From assembly GCA_905234695.1 (NCBI GenBank), contig CAJOHZ010000010.1:1-49118 (forward strand): a DNA stretch of 49,118 nt, read 5' to 3'. Source of the stretch: an uncultured Bacteroidales bacterium. GTDB taxonomy: Bacteria > Bacteroidota > Bacteroidia > Bacteroidales > P3. The notes below the pieces were generated by a model that ran no database searches, had not been told where the DNA came from, and saw nothing but the letters and a program-made list of their open reading frames with translations. A program made the translations under genes and the position numbers. Shown piece by piece: positions 32,503 to 42,033 of this stretch; within the stretch, counting starts at the first letter, position 1; every line of letters begins with the position of its first letter.

Positions 32503-33354
32503 ATGAACGACAGATTGAAGAACATGAAAGTGCAGCCAGACCCCGAGGTGTGGCAAGGAATCCAGAAGTCGATGCACCGTGCCGCACGGCTCCGCCGTGT
32601 AACATTTGGAGCTGCGGGTGTGGCTGTGTTGGGCGCTGTGGTGACGGTGGCGTTGCTGTGGCCTCGCACGGAAGAGCCTGCAATGCAATCTAACGAGTCG
32701 CCCATGCTGGCGCAGGTTGATAGGCAGGACATCCCCGCCGTGCCGACGGTAGACGAGGTCTCTTTGGCACAAGTGACGGAAGGAACGGCTTCTGTTGAGG
32801 AGTCTCAACTTGAGGTGACTGCATTGGCTGCAGCAACTGAGGAGGCGACTGTTCAGACTGCGGTGGAGACCGGAACAGCGGAAGTCTCCATGGCGACAGC
32901 ATCTCCCAAGGCAACTGTTGCCAGCACTGCCACACCGAGACAGGAACCGACACCCGAAGAGGTCTCCCCGGCTTTGCTCGTCGAGGCGGAACCCAATGTG
33001 TCGGAACCCGTGGCGGGCACAGAACCCGATGTCGTCAAGATTGGTGGTGGTGCCAAAGTGGAGGATACCATCCTCTGGATTCCCAATGTCTTTCTGCCTG
33101 GGTCAGACAACGCGGAGTACAATATGTTCCGTGTCAAGGTCAACAAGACCGCAGGGAGTGTGACAAACTTCCGGATGTCGGTGTTTAACCGTGCCGGTCA
33201 TCTGGTGTTCCACAGTAACGACATCAACTACGGTTGGGACGGCACCTATCGCGGACAGACCCTGCCGCAGGCTTCGTATGTCTATCTGATATATTACACC
33301 GATAAGGACAAGGTGCAGCACCAGCGCAAAGGCACCATTACATTGGTACGGTAG
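32503..33354 (+). CDS. Anti-sigma-like single-span membrane protein with type B T9SS (gliding motility C-terminal) domain
   Basis: The 283-residue product starts with a short cytoplasmic segment (MNDRLKNMKVQPDPEVWQGI), of the style found in Bacteroidetes anti-sigma factors. One membrane helix follows at about 34-54 (VTFGAAGVAVLGAVVTVALLW), then a low-complexity Ala/Thr/Val/Glu linker (55-185). The last 90 residues are a CHU_C/type B sorting domain: ILWIPNVFLPGSDNAEYN, FRMSVFNRAGHLVFHSND, YGWDGTYRGQTLPQASYVY, KGTITLVR. No cleavable signal peptide is seen, so the sorting domain would be displayed in the periplasm on a membrane anchor. Its stop overlaps the convergent DUF2461 gene by 17 bp. Confidence 0.8.
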   Translation: MNDRLKNMKVQPDPEVWQGIQKSMHRAARLRRVTFGAAGVAVLGAVVTVALLWPRTEEPAMQSNESPMLAQVDRQDIPAVPTVDEVSLAQVTEGTASVEESQLEVTALAAATEEATVQTAVETGTAEVSMATASPKATVASTATPRQEPTPEEVSPALLVEAEPNVSEPVAGTEPDVVKIGGGAKVEDTILWIPNVFLPGSDNAEYNMFRVKVNKTAGSVTNFRMSVFNRAGHLVFHSNDINYGWDGTYRGQTLPQASYVYLIYYTDKDKVQHQRKGTITLVR

Positions 33355-34057
33355 TCCGTACCTCCTCCATGGCGCGTTGCAGGAATCTGTTCAGCGGAAC
33401 GCTGGCGCGCCACACATTCAACACTTCTTCGAAAAGTTTCTCGTTGTCGAGAAACTTTTCTGGCATTGTATAGCTGGTGCAATAGTCTTTGTATTTCAAT
33501 AGGTCGGCATGTTCCCAGTCGGCGGGGTAGTCTTTGGGGACACGCTGCAGTTTTTTCATGGTGAAGAACTCGCTGCCGAAGAGTTTCTTGTAGGAGGGTT
33601 CGTTCATGATGGCCAGAAATTCGTCGGGGCAGTAGAATATCTCCTGGCGGATGGCGTTAAGGGCAGCGGGTGAGGGCATGAAGATACCGCCGCCGAGGTT
33701 GCAGGTGCCCTTCAGGCCGTAAGCCTCTTCAGTGCCGAGTTGGAAGTAGTAGCCCGGCACACCGCTGTTCTTCGGCCCCCAGCTGCTGAGAAAACAGGCG
33801 ATATGGGTCTTGTAGGGTGTCTTGTCGAGCGAGAAGCGTGTGTCGCGGTAGATGCGGTAGACGGAGTTCTTGGCGGTCAAGCCCACCAGCGTGTCGTCGT
33901 ACTTCACCATCTCGTCAATCAAGGCCTGAGTGAAGACCTCGAAGTCTGCTTTGATGGCCAGCCACCTGTCTTTATGGTCGTTGAACCACGGCCGGTTGTT
34001 GTTCACCGTCAGTTCCTGCAGGAACGGCAATGTGTCGGGGTGGAGTTGTACGTTCAT
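33338..34057 (-). CDS. DUF2461 (TIGR02453) protein
   Basis: The 239-residue product has the DUF2461 pattern: LPFLQELTVNNNRPWFNDHKDRW, YRDTRFSLDKTPYKTHIACFLS, YYFQLG, GGGIFMPSP, and a C-terminal LRRVPKDYPADWEHADLLKYKDY-like segment (here KKLQRVPKDY). The family is widespread in Bacteroidetes and has no established activity. It is probably cytoplasmic. It is downstream of the YD-like and nfo genes on the same strand. Confidence 0.88.
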   Translation of the reverse strand: MNVQLHPDTLPFLQELTVNNNRPWFNDHKDRWLAIKADFEVFTQALIDEMVKYDDTLVGLTAKNSVYRIYRDTRFSLDKTPYKTHIACFLSSWGPKNSGVPGYYFQLGTEEAYGLKGTCNLGGGIFMPSPAALNAIRQEIFYCPDEFLAIMNEPSYKKLFGSEFFTMKKLQRVPKDYPADWEHADLLKYKDYCTSYTMPEKFLDNEKLFEEVLNVWRASVPLNRFLQRAMEEVRTTVPM

Positions 34058-34072
34058 ACTGAAAAATGTTTT

Positions 34073-34834
34073 TTATTCGTCATAATAGGTGATGGTGCGG
34101 TGATATGTTGCATGGTCTTCTTTGAGGACCGTCCAGTTGCCGTGGTGATCGAGGTCGTAGGATATGTGTCGTCGGTTAGATGAACCTAATCTCGAATTGG
34201 TCCAAATCTCGTCGGTTATATTACCATATGCATCGCGGATATAGACGGTGATACTCTCACCGCCGTCATCTTTCCATATCTGTTTCGTCAAACGCCTCTG
34301 GCTGTCATATTTATAGATAATGAAATTGTTGTCATAACTCTTTGTGGCAACAAGTCCGTCTTCGGTGTATGTGTAGAATGCGCCGTCTGAGGTGATGCGG
34401 CATTGTTCGTCACAGACGATATAGAAGGAGTCTATGTCAATAATCTTTCCGTCTTCGCTATAGGTTCGTGTCACTTCGGACAGACATCCGTCGGCACCGT
34501 AGCGGTAAGAGTAGAGAAAACAGCTACTGTCGTCGTGGTTTAGACTTTCTGTAATTTTTCCATTGTCGTAATGATATGTGTCGTTGGGCAGATCTCCCGA
34601 AGTAGGCCATTTCCTCTCTATAAGTTGCCCTTCTCGGTTAAAGAGAAGATAGAGCGTATCGTGCTCTATAGTGTCGCCGTCTTGTATATAGTAACCAACA
34701 GAGTTTACTTCTTTGACATTTCCGTGTAATTCGTAAGCAGCGATGGTGGGGATTTCAAACACTGATCCTTGCGCACTAGTATTGTTAGTGGCGAGTAGCA
34801 GCGTGGCTGTCAGCAGGTAAATCTTGGTCTTCAT
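34073..34834 (-). CDS. Exported YD-repeat-like protein, unknown function
   Basis: A 253-residue protein is read from the ATG at 34834, with a signal peptide ([19 protein letters not shown]). The body has repeats of about 20 residues with a Y-x-Y-D/N-x-x-G core ([61 protein letters not shown]). This resembles RHS/YD or related bacterial beta-repeats. It overlaps nfo by 4 bp (ATGA). Its base composition is clearly more AT-rich than its neighbours, so recent acquisition is possible. Confidence 0.7.
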   Translation of the reverse strand: MKTKIYLLTATLLLATNNTSAQGSVFEIPTIAAYELHGNVKEVNSVGYYIQDGDTIEHDTLYLLFNREGQLIERKWPTSGDLPNDTYHYDNGKITESLNHDDSSCFLYSYRYGADGCLSEVTRTYSEDGKIIDIDSFYIVCDEQCRITSDGAFYTYTEDGLVATKSYDNNFIIYKYDSQRRLTKQIWKDDGGESITVYIRDAYGNITDEIWTNSRLGSSNRRHISYDLDHHGNWTVLKEDHATYHRTITYYDE

Positions 34835-35670
34835 AGGCTCCGCAGCCATTTGATTTCGTCGGCCCAGCGGGTGGGGTCGGGAGTCTCGAGGATGATGGGC
34901 ATGTTGTCGAAGCGCGGGTCGTGCATGAAACGGGTGAAGAAGGCTTGGCCGAGGAAGCCCTCGCCCAGCACCTCGTGTCGGTCGACGTGCGAGGCGGCAC
35001 CTTTCTTGCTGTCGTTGAGGTGGATGGCGCGGAGGTACTTGAGTCCTACCACGCGCTCGAATTCTTCAAAGCAGAACTGATAGCCCATCTCGGTGCTAAG
35101 GTCGTAACCGGCGGCGAGGGTGTGGCAGGTGTCAATGCAGACCCCCACGCGGTTCTTGTCGTCGATGCCTTCGATGATGCGGGCAATATGCTCGAAACGC
35201 CAGCCCAGGTTAGTGCCCTGTCCAGCGGTATTCTCTATCACGGCGGTAACGCCCTCGGTCTGCGCCAGTGCGGTGTTCACCTCGCGGGCTATCTGGTCGA
35301 GGCATTCCTCTTCGCTTGTCTTGTTCAGATGACTGCCGGGGTGGAAATTCATCAACTGCAGGCCCAGTTGCTGTGCGCGCTGCATCTCGTCGAGAAACGC
35401 CGCACGGCTTTTGGTTAGTGTTTCTTCGTCGGGCGAGCCGAGATTGATAAGGTAGCTGTCGTGCGGCAGCACCATCTCGGGCTTGAATCCTCTTTCTGCC
35501 AGCAAGGTTTTGAAGGCGTTGATTTCGTCTGCTGCCAGTGGCTTGCTCACCCAGCTTCGCTGGTTGCGGGTGAAGAGGGCGAAGGCGTTGGCCCCGATGG
35601 CCTCGGCATGGAGGATGGCGTTGCAGACGCCTCCCGATGCGCTTACGTGGGCTCCGATGTATTTTGTCAT
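34831..35670 (-). CDS. nfo: Deoxyribonuclease IV (endonuclease IV)
   Basis: This 279-residue TIM-barrel AP endonuclease carries the family blocks [99 protein letters not shown] and LETPD. These contain the His/Asp/Glu ligands of the three-zinc centre. It cuts 5' to abasic sites in base-excision repair. A terminator of the upstream gene lies between its start and the coiled-coil gene. Confidence 0.95.
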   Translation of the reverse strand: MTKYIGAHVSASGGVCNAILHAEAIGANAFALFTRNQRSWVSKPLAADEINAFKTLLAERGFKPEMVLPHDSYLINLGSPDEETLTKSRAAFLDEMQRAQQLGLQLMNFHPGSHLNKTSEEECLDQIAREVNTALAQTEGVTAVIENTAGQGTNLGWRFEHIARIIEGIDDKNRVGVCIDTCHTLAAGYDLSTEMGYQFCFEEFERVVGLKYLRAIHLNDSKKGAASHVDRHEVLGEGFLGQAFFTRFMHDPRFDNMPIILETPDPTRWADEIKWLRSL

Positions 35671-35684
35671 GATTGGTTGTATGT

Positions 35685-35725
35685 TAATAAAAACGGCTCA
35701 ACACTCATCTGTTGTGCTGAGCCGT
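35685..35725 (-). terminator. Rho-independent terminator after the coiled-coil gene
   Basis: On the minus strand ACGGCTCA (35725-35718) pairs with TGAGCCGT (35700-35693), extended by an imperfect inner stem, and is followed by TTTTATT. It ends the gyrB-pepE-coiled-coil transcript just before nfo. Confidence 0.8.
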
Positions 35726-35749
35726 CTTGGAATTCATTGTTGAAAAGGG

Positions 35750-36472
35750 TTACTTTGCCAGCTGGCGGTATTTCTCCACCTCGGTCTTGGCTTGGTTGAC
35801 CTTCTTCTCGGCCTCCTGGACGCGCTTCTGGGCATCAGTCAGCTTGTTGCCGCTATTCTTTTCGATATTGGCTTTGCGGCTGTTGATTTCCTTCTCGGCG
35901 CTCTGGATGTTCTTCTGCCATTTCTCGATGTCTTTCTGCAGGTCGACGATTTTCTCCTGGTCTTTCTTGGTGTTCTTCTGCAGTTTCTCCAAATCAGAAT
36001 TGGCGGACTTGTACTCCTTCTCGGCCTTCTTCAGGTTGTCCTGCTCGATTTCCAGCTGGGCGGCAGCCTCAACCTTCTCCACATATTGGGCGAAGTTCTG
36101 GAGGAAGCGGGTGAGGTTGGAGTTGATGTTCGACTGATTGGCGGAGAGGTCGGTCGCCATGGCACAGACGGTCACGGTGGCATTGCTGCTGTTTCCATCC
36201 ACCTTGGAGTAGAAGTTTACGGGCGTGGAGGAAATCTCGGAGAACACCTTTCCCAGGCTGGCTTCGAAGCCGTCGGTTTTCTTGGTCTTCAGTTTGGCCT
36301 CTTTCAAGCGCTGCTCCAAGGCTTTCTGAACGGTCTTCTTGTCCTTTTGCAGGGTCATGGTATAGGCGGTGACGTTCAAGTCGCCGATTTTCACTTGGGT
36401 TTCCTTCACCTCTTGAGCCATGAGGTTCATCGCCATCATGGCGGTAAGGGCTAATACGAAAAATCTTTTCAT
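35750..36472 (-). CDS. Exported coiled-coil protein, unknown function
   Basis: The 240-residue product has a signal peptide (about 1-19, NLMAQ). A mixed domain (20-130: KIGDLNVTAYTMTL, SSTPVNFYSKVDG, ATVTVCAMATDL) is followed by a long coiled coil (about 128-238) rich in Lys, Glu, Gln and Asn (NLKKAEKEYKSANSDLEKLQKN). Such proteins are found in Bacteroidales periplasm without a known role. It lies 32 bp after pepE and before a terminator. Confidence 0.7.
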   Translation of the reverse strand: MKRFFVLALTAMMAMNLMAQEVKETQVKIGDLNVTAYTMTLQKDKKTVQKALEQRLKEAKLKTKKTDGFEASLGKVFSEISSTPVNFYSKVDGNSSNATVTVCAMATDLSANQSNINSNLTRFLQNFAQYVEKVEAAAQLEIEQDNLKKAEKEYKSANSDLEKLQKNTKKDQEKIVDLQKDIEKWQKNIQSAEKEINSRKANIEKNSGNKLTDAQKRVQEAEKKVNQAKTEVEKYRQLAK

Positions 36473-36504
36473 GGTAATTGTTGTTGATGTTAGGTAATAG
36501 ATAT

Positions 36505-37254
36505 TTATGCTTTCAACAGAAAGTTGAGGTTGTCGGTGAGGCCGTACTCCTTGGTGTTCTCCATCTTGGTCTTGAATACTTTCATCTTATTGGGTTTGCC
36601 AATCAATGAGAGTTTGCCATCTTCGAGTAGCAGGGCTGTGGCTTCGCGGATGGCGGCGACGGTGGCTTTGGGGTTCACCATGATGTATTCCTTCAGACGG
36701 TCGTCGCGCGTCTCGCCACCGTGCTTCGGGTCGAAGAAGTCGGTGTAATGTGGGTTGATTTGGAACGGCACCAGTCCCATGCAGTCGAACGAGGCGGGCA
36801 TGACGATGGGCATGTCGTTGGTGGTGCAGAGGGTGGGGCCAGCCACGTTGCTGCCGGCGCTCCAGCCCATGTAGGGCATGCCGTCGAAGGCGCGTTGGCG
36901 GATGGCCTGCATGAGGCCTGTGCGCTGCAGTTCGCGGACGAGGTGGAAGGTGTTGCCACCGCCCACTGCCACGCAGTCGGTGTCGTAGACGGCGTTCACG
37001 GGCAGCGCCTTGTGATGTACGGAGGTCAGCTTCACGCCAAACTCTTTGTATACGGCAGCCACCTTGGCCTCATAGGCATCGTAGCTCTTGGTGAGACCGT
37101 TGGGAGACAGGCTCACACCGGCATAAGGCACGAAGAGCACCTTTTTCACGTTGTGCCGACGGCAGAAGTCGGCAATCATGTCCTTGCACCAGCCGAGGTA
37201 AGCCTCGCCGCGCATGGTGCTGTTGCTGATAAGGAGGAGGTTTCTTTTATCCAT
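36505..37254 (-). CDS. pepE: Peptidase E (alpha-aspartyl dipeptidase)
   Basis: A 249-residue S51 peptidase is read from the ATG at 37254. The nucleophile elbow is GWSAGSN with Ser132; other blocks are VKKVLFVPYAG, DTDCVAVGGGNTFHLVREL and PFQINPHYTDFF. It hydrolyses Asp-X dipeptides in the cytoplasm in characterised members. It is downstream of gyrB with a 35-bp spacer that is a heptamer-like repeat, and it is probably co-transcribed. Confidence 0.93.
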   Translation of the reverse strand: MDKRNLLLISNSTMRGEAYLGWCKDMIADFCRRHNVKKVLFVPYAGVSLSPNGLTKSYDAYEAKVAAVYKEFGVKLTSVHHKALPVNAVYDTDCVAVGGGNTFHLVRELQRTGLMQAIRQRAFDGMPYMGWSAGSNVAGPTLCTTNDMPIVMPASFDCMGLVPFQINPHYTDFFDPKHGGETRDDRLKEYIMVNPKATVAAIREATALLLEDGKLSLIGKPNKMKVFKTKMENTKEYGLTDNLNFLLKA

Positions 37255-37255
37255 A

Positions 37256-37288
37256 ATTTTCAATTTTTCAATCTTCAATCTTCAATTT
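37256..37288. repeat. Tandem TTCAATT-type repeats between gyrB and pepE
   Basis: Units TTTTCAA, TTTTTCAA, TCTTCAA, TCTTCAA, TTT have a period of 7 to 8. They are close in sequence to the array at 30406-30440 and sit in the same place: the short spacer just upstream of a start codon within an operon. Confidence 0.65.
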
Positions 37289-37289
37289 C

Positions 37290-39347
<2,058 letters not shown>

Positions 39348-39387
39348 TCAACAATTAATCCACAGGTTGGCCAGTGGACCCGCCGGG

Positions 39388-39563
39388 TGACAAGGGAGTA
39401 GTCCCAGTGATCCTTCGGTGTTCTCTCGGTGTTCCTTCGGTATTTCTCCAACTGTTTCCCAACTGTTCTCCTACTGTTCTCCAACGTAGGATAGGAAAAC
39501 AGTGGGTGAACAGTTGAATGACAGCAGGGTAAGTGCCGAAGGAAGGGAGAAGGATCATAAAAG
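39388..39563 (+). repeat. Copy B of the approximately 177-bp dispersed non-coding repeat
   Basis: It begins TGACAAGGGAGT, contains CTCTCGGTGTTCCTTCGGT, CTCCAACTGTTTCCC and CTCCAACGTA, and ends CCGAAGGAAGGGAGAAGG...CATAAAAG. All blocks are in the same order as the minus strand of 12703-12880. The outer arms TGATCCTTC and GAAGGATCA pair perfectly, and AACTGTT blocks pair with AACAGTT blocks inside. It lies between divergent gyrB and porD. Confidence 0.65.
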
Positions 39564-39665
39564 GAACAGCGACACTACACTGAAGGTTCGGCAAGTGGGG
39601 GCGAATGCTGTTTTTTCCGGCAAGGGAGAAAACGGGGCAAAAATGTATTATTTGTAAAAAAGTTG

Positions 39666-39673
39666 TATCTTTG
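39666..39673 (+). promoter_or_regulatory. Promoter -7 (TATCTTTG) for porD
   Basis: TATCTTTG matches TAnnTTTG exactly and ends only 11 bp before the ATG at 39685, so the mRNA would have almost no leader. Confidence 0.6.
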
Positions 39674-39684
39674 CAAGATAATTG

Positions 39685-40605
39685 ATGAAGCGTTTTTTGC
39701 TTATAATGTTGGTTCTGTGGGGATTCTTCCCTATGGAGGCACAAGAGTTCCGTTGTGCCGTGTCGGTCAACTACCAGAAACTGATGACGACGACACAGTC
39801 GTATGAGTCGTCGGACAAGCGGGTGTTCGACAATCTGAAGCAGGCGCTGGAGGATTTCGTCAACTCGCGCCGTTGGACCAATCTCGAATTCGAGCAGCAG
39901 GAACGGCTGGACTGCACGTTGACCCTCATCCTTAGTGAACGTACTTCGGCCACCGACTTCAAGGGACAACTCTCTATCCAGTTGCGTCGACCGGTATATA
40001 ACTCCAGCTATACTTCAGGCATGTTCAATTATATCGAGTCGGGCGATTTCGGCTTTGTCTACAACGACAGCCAGCCGCTCGACTATGACCCCAATACCTT
40101 CTATGGCAACCTCTCGTCGGCGGTATCGTACTACGTGTATATCATGCTGGGCATCTATTTCGACAGCTATGGTCCCAACGGCGGTGAGCCGTTTTTCGAG
40201 GTGGCACGCACAATCTGCCAGACGGCGGAGAACTCGGGCTACAAGGGCTGGAAGGCCACCGAGAGTCAGAAAGCCCGTTACTGGTTCATGGAGAACCATA
40301 CCAACTCGGCCTACGCAGGGCTGCATCAGGTCTATTACCTCTACCACCGCATGGGACTGGACATGATGACCAAGGACCAACCGCAGGCCCGCCAGAACAT
40401 CATCGCCGCGCTTGAGGCGCTGCGCCAAGTGCACAAGACCCGCTCCAATCTTCTGTCGGTGCAGCAGTTCATGGATGTGAAGATTTCCGAGATTGTCAGT
40501 ATCTTTACCCCCGCACCGGCCGAAGAGCAGAAGCAGGTGTACAACATCATCAAGGAGGTCAGTCCCATCAATGTAACGAAACTGAAGGACTTTGCGCAGA
40601 AATGA
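39685..40605 (+). CDS. porD: DUF4835 family protein, PorD of the type IX secretion system
   Basis: A 306-residue protein is read from the ATG at 39685; a TTG lies one codon earlier. It has a signal peptide (FLLIMLVLWGFFPMEAQ). The body shows the DUF4835 pattern: QEFRCAVSVNYQKL, FDNLKQALEDFVNSRRWT, QERLDCTLTLILSE, FVYNDSQPLDYDPN, LSSAVSYYVYIMLGIYFDSY and a C-terminal IFTPAPAEEQKQVYNIIKEVSP. NCBI-style naming calls this family the T9SS protein PorD. Its exact role in secretion is not clear to me. It is followed by the aminotransferase gene. Confidence 0.82.
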   Translation: MKRFLLIMLVLWGFFPMEAQEFRCAVSVNYQKLMTTTQSYESSDKRVFDNLKQALEDFVNSRRWTNLEFEQQERLDCTLTLILSERTSATDFKGQLSIQLRRPVYNSSYTSGMFNYIESGDFGFVYNDSQPLDYDPNTFYGNLSSAVSYYVYIMLGIYFDSYGPNGGEPFFEVARTICQTAENSGYKGWKATESQKARYWFMENHTNSAYAGLHQVYYLYHRMGLDMMTKDQPQARQNIIAALEALRQVHKTRSNLLSVQQFMDVKISEIVSIFTPAPAEEQKQVYNIIKEVSPINVTKLKDFAQK

Positions 40606-40646
40606 ATATAGTTAAGACAACAAATACACAACAAAAACATAATATC

Positions 40647-41963
40647 ATGACACAAATCCCCATACAGAAAGAGGTAATCGACAAGATTGCCAAGCAGAAC
40701 AAGATAGCCAACCCCGGCAGGGCTTCCATCCGCGAGATGCGCAAGATGATACAGGATGTCGAGGCTGAGACCGGCGTGCGGTTTGTCAAGATGGAGATGG
40801 GTATCCCCGGCCTCCCTGCCCCGCAGGTGGGTGTCAACGCCCAGATTGAGGCGCTGAAGAGCGGCGTGGCCTCCATCTATCCGGAGATTTACGGCACGGC
40901 CGATTTCAAGAGCGAGGCAGCTCGGTTTGTGAAGAACTTCCTCGATATCGACGTGACCCCCGAATGCTGCGTGCCCACCGTGGGCTCGATGCAGGCGGGT
41001 TTCGCCAGTTTCCTGACCCTCACCCGCTATGATGCCAAGAAAACCAAGGTTCTCTTCATTGACCCCGGTTTCCCCGTGCAGAAGCAGCAGTGCCGTGTGC
41101 TGGGCATCCCCATGAAGACCTTCGACGTGTATGAATATCGTGGAGACAAACTGCGCGACAAACTGGAGGAAGAACTGCGCGACGGTGATGTGGCCTGCCT
41201 CATCTACAGCAGCCCCAACAACCCCGCTTGGTTCTGTTTCACCGACCATGAGCTCCGTATTATCGGCGAGATGGCCAACAAGTACGGTGTGGTGGTGCTT
41301 GAGGACGACGCTTACTTCCTGATGGACTTCCGTAAGGATTACAGCGTTCCCGGCAAGGCCCCCTTCCAGCCCACCGTGGCCAAGTATACCGACCGTTACG
41401 TGCTGATGATTTCGGGTTCGAAGTCGTTCAGCTATGCCGGTGAGCGTATCGCCATGATGATTTGCAGCCCCACGCTCTTTAACATGGAGTGCCCCGACCT
41501 GGCCCGCTATTACAGCCAGACTCAGTTAGGGCGTGCCCTCATCTTCGGCACCCTCTACTGCCTCAGCTCCGGTACCGCCCACAGTGTGCAGTACGCCATG
41601 GCGGCCATGCTGAAAGGCGCCAACGACGGCACTTTCAACTTTGTCAAGGACATCAAAGAGTACGGCGAGAAGGCCAACGTAATGAAGAAACTCTTCACCG
41701 ACAACGGCTTCTACATTGTCTACGATAAAGACATGGGTGAGGACATCGGTGACGGTTTCTATTTCACCTTCTGCTATCCCGGTTTCGAGGGTGTGGACTT
41801 GCTCAACGAGCTTATCCGCTACGGCATCAGCGCCATCGTGCTGGATATCACCGGCAGCCACAAGCAGGGTATCCGTGCCTGTGTGGCCCTCGTGCAGCGC
41901 GACCAGTTCCCCGACCTCAAAGAGAGACTGGAGAAGTTCCGTGCCGACCATCCTGTGAAGTAA
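40647..41963 (+). CDS. PLP-dependent class I/II aminotransferase
   Basis: A 438-residue fold-type I aminotransferase is read from the ATG at 40647. The PLP lysine is in MISGSKSFSYAGERIAM (K259). Also seen are LIYSSPNNPAWFCFTDHEL (PNNP motif), VVVLEDDAYFLMDF (Asp for the pyridine N) and the preceding G-I-P-G-L-P segment. It resembles aspartate- or branched-chain-type enzymes of Bacteroidales; the amino-acid specificity cannot be read from the sequence. A strong bidirectional terminator follows. Confidence 0.9.
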   Translation: MTQIPIQKEVIDKIAKQNKIANPGRASIREMRKMIQDVEAETGVRFVKMEMGIPGLPAPQVGVNAQIEALKSGVASIYPEIYGTADFKSEAARFVKNFLDIDVTPECCVPTVGSMQAGFASFLTLTRYDAKKTKVLFIDPGFPVQKQQCRVLGIPMKTFDVYEYRGDKLRDKLEEELRDGDVACLIYSSPNNPAWFCFTDHELRIIGEMANKYGVVVLEDDAYFLMDFRKDYSVPGKAPFQPTVAKYTDRYVLMISGSKSFSYAGERIAMMICSPTLFNMECPDLARYYSQTQLGRALIFGTLYCLSSGTAHSVQYAMAAMLKGANDGTFNFVKDIKEYGEKANVMKKLFTDNGFYIVYDKDMGEDIGDGFYFTFCYPGFEGVDLLNELIRYGISAIVLDITGSHKQGIRACVALVQRDQFPDLKERLEKFRADHPVK

Positions 41964-41981
41964 GTCAAAGGACATTGACAT

Positions 41982-42016
41982 AAAAAAGCGCCGCTGGTTA
42001 TCCAGCGGCGCTTTTT
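41982..42016. terminator. Bidirectional rho-independent terminator
   Basis: AAAAAGCGCCGCTGG (41983-41997), loop TTAT, CCAGCGGCGCTTTTT (42002-42016): a perfect 15-bp stem flanked by A and T runs. It serves the aminotransferase gene on the plus strand and the C10 protease gene on the minus strand. Confidence 0.9.
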
Positions 42017-42033
42017 CTTTATGTGATAAAAAA

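Noticed and set aside
39356-39364. DnaA-box-like TAATCCACA upstream of gyrB
   Set aside because: One mismatch to the consensus, a single site without a cluster, and far weaker than the region next to dnaA.
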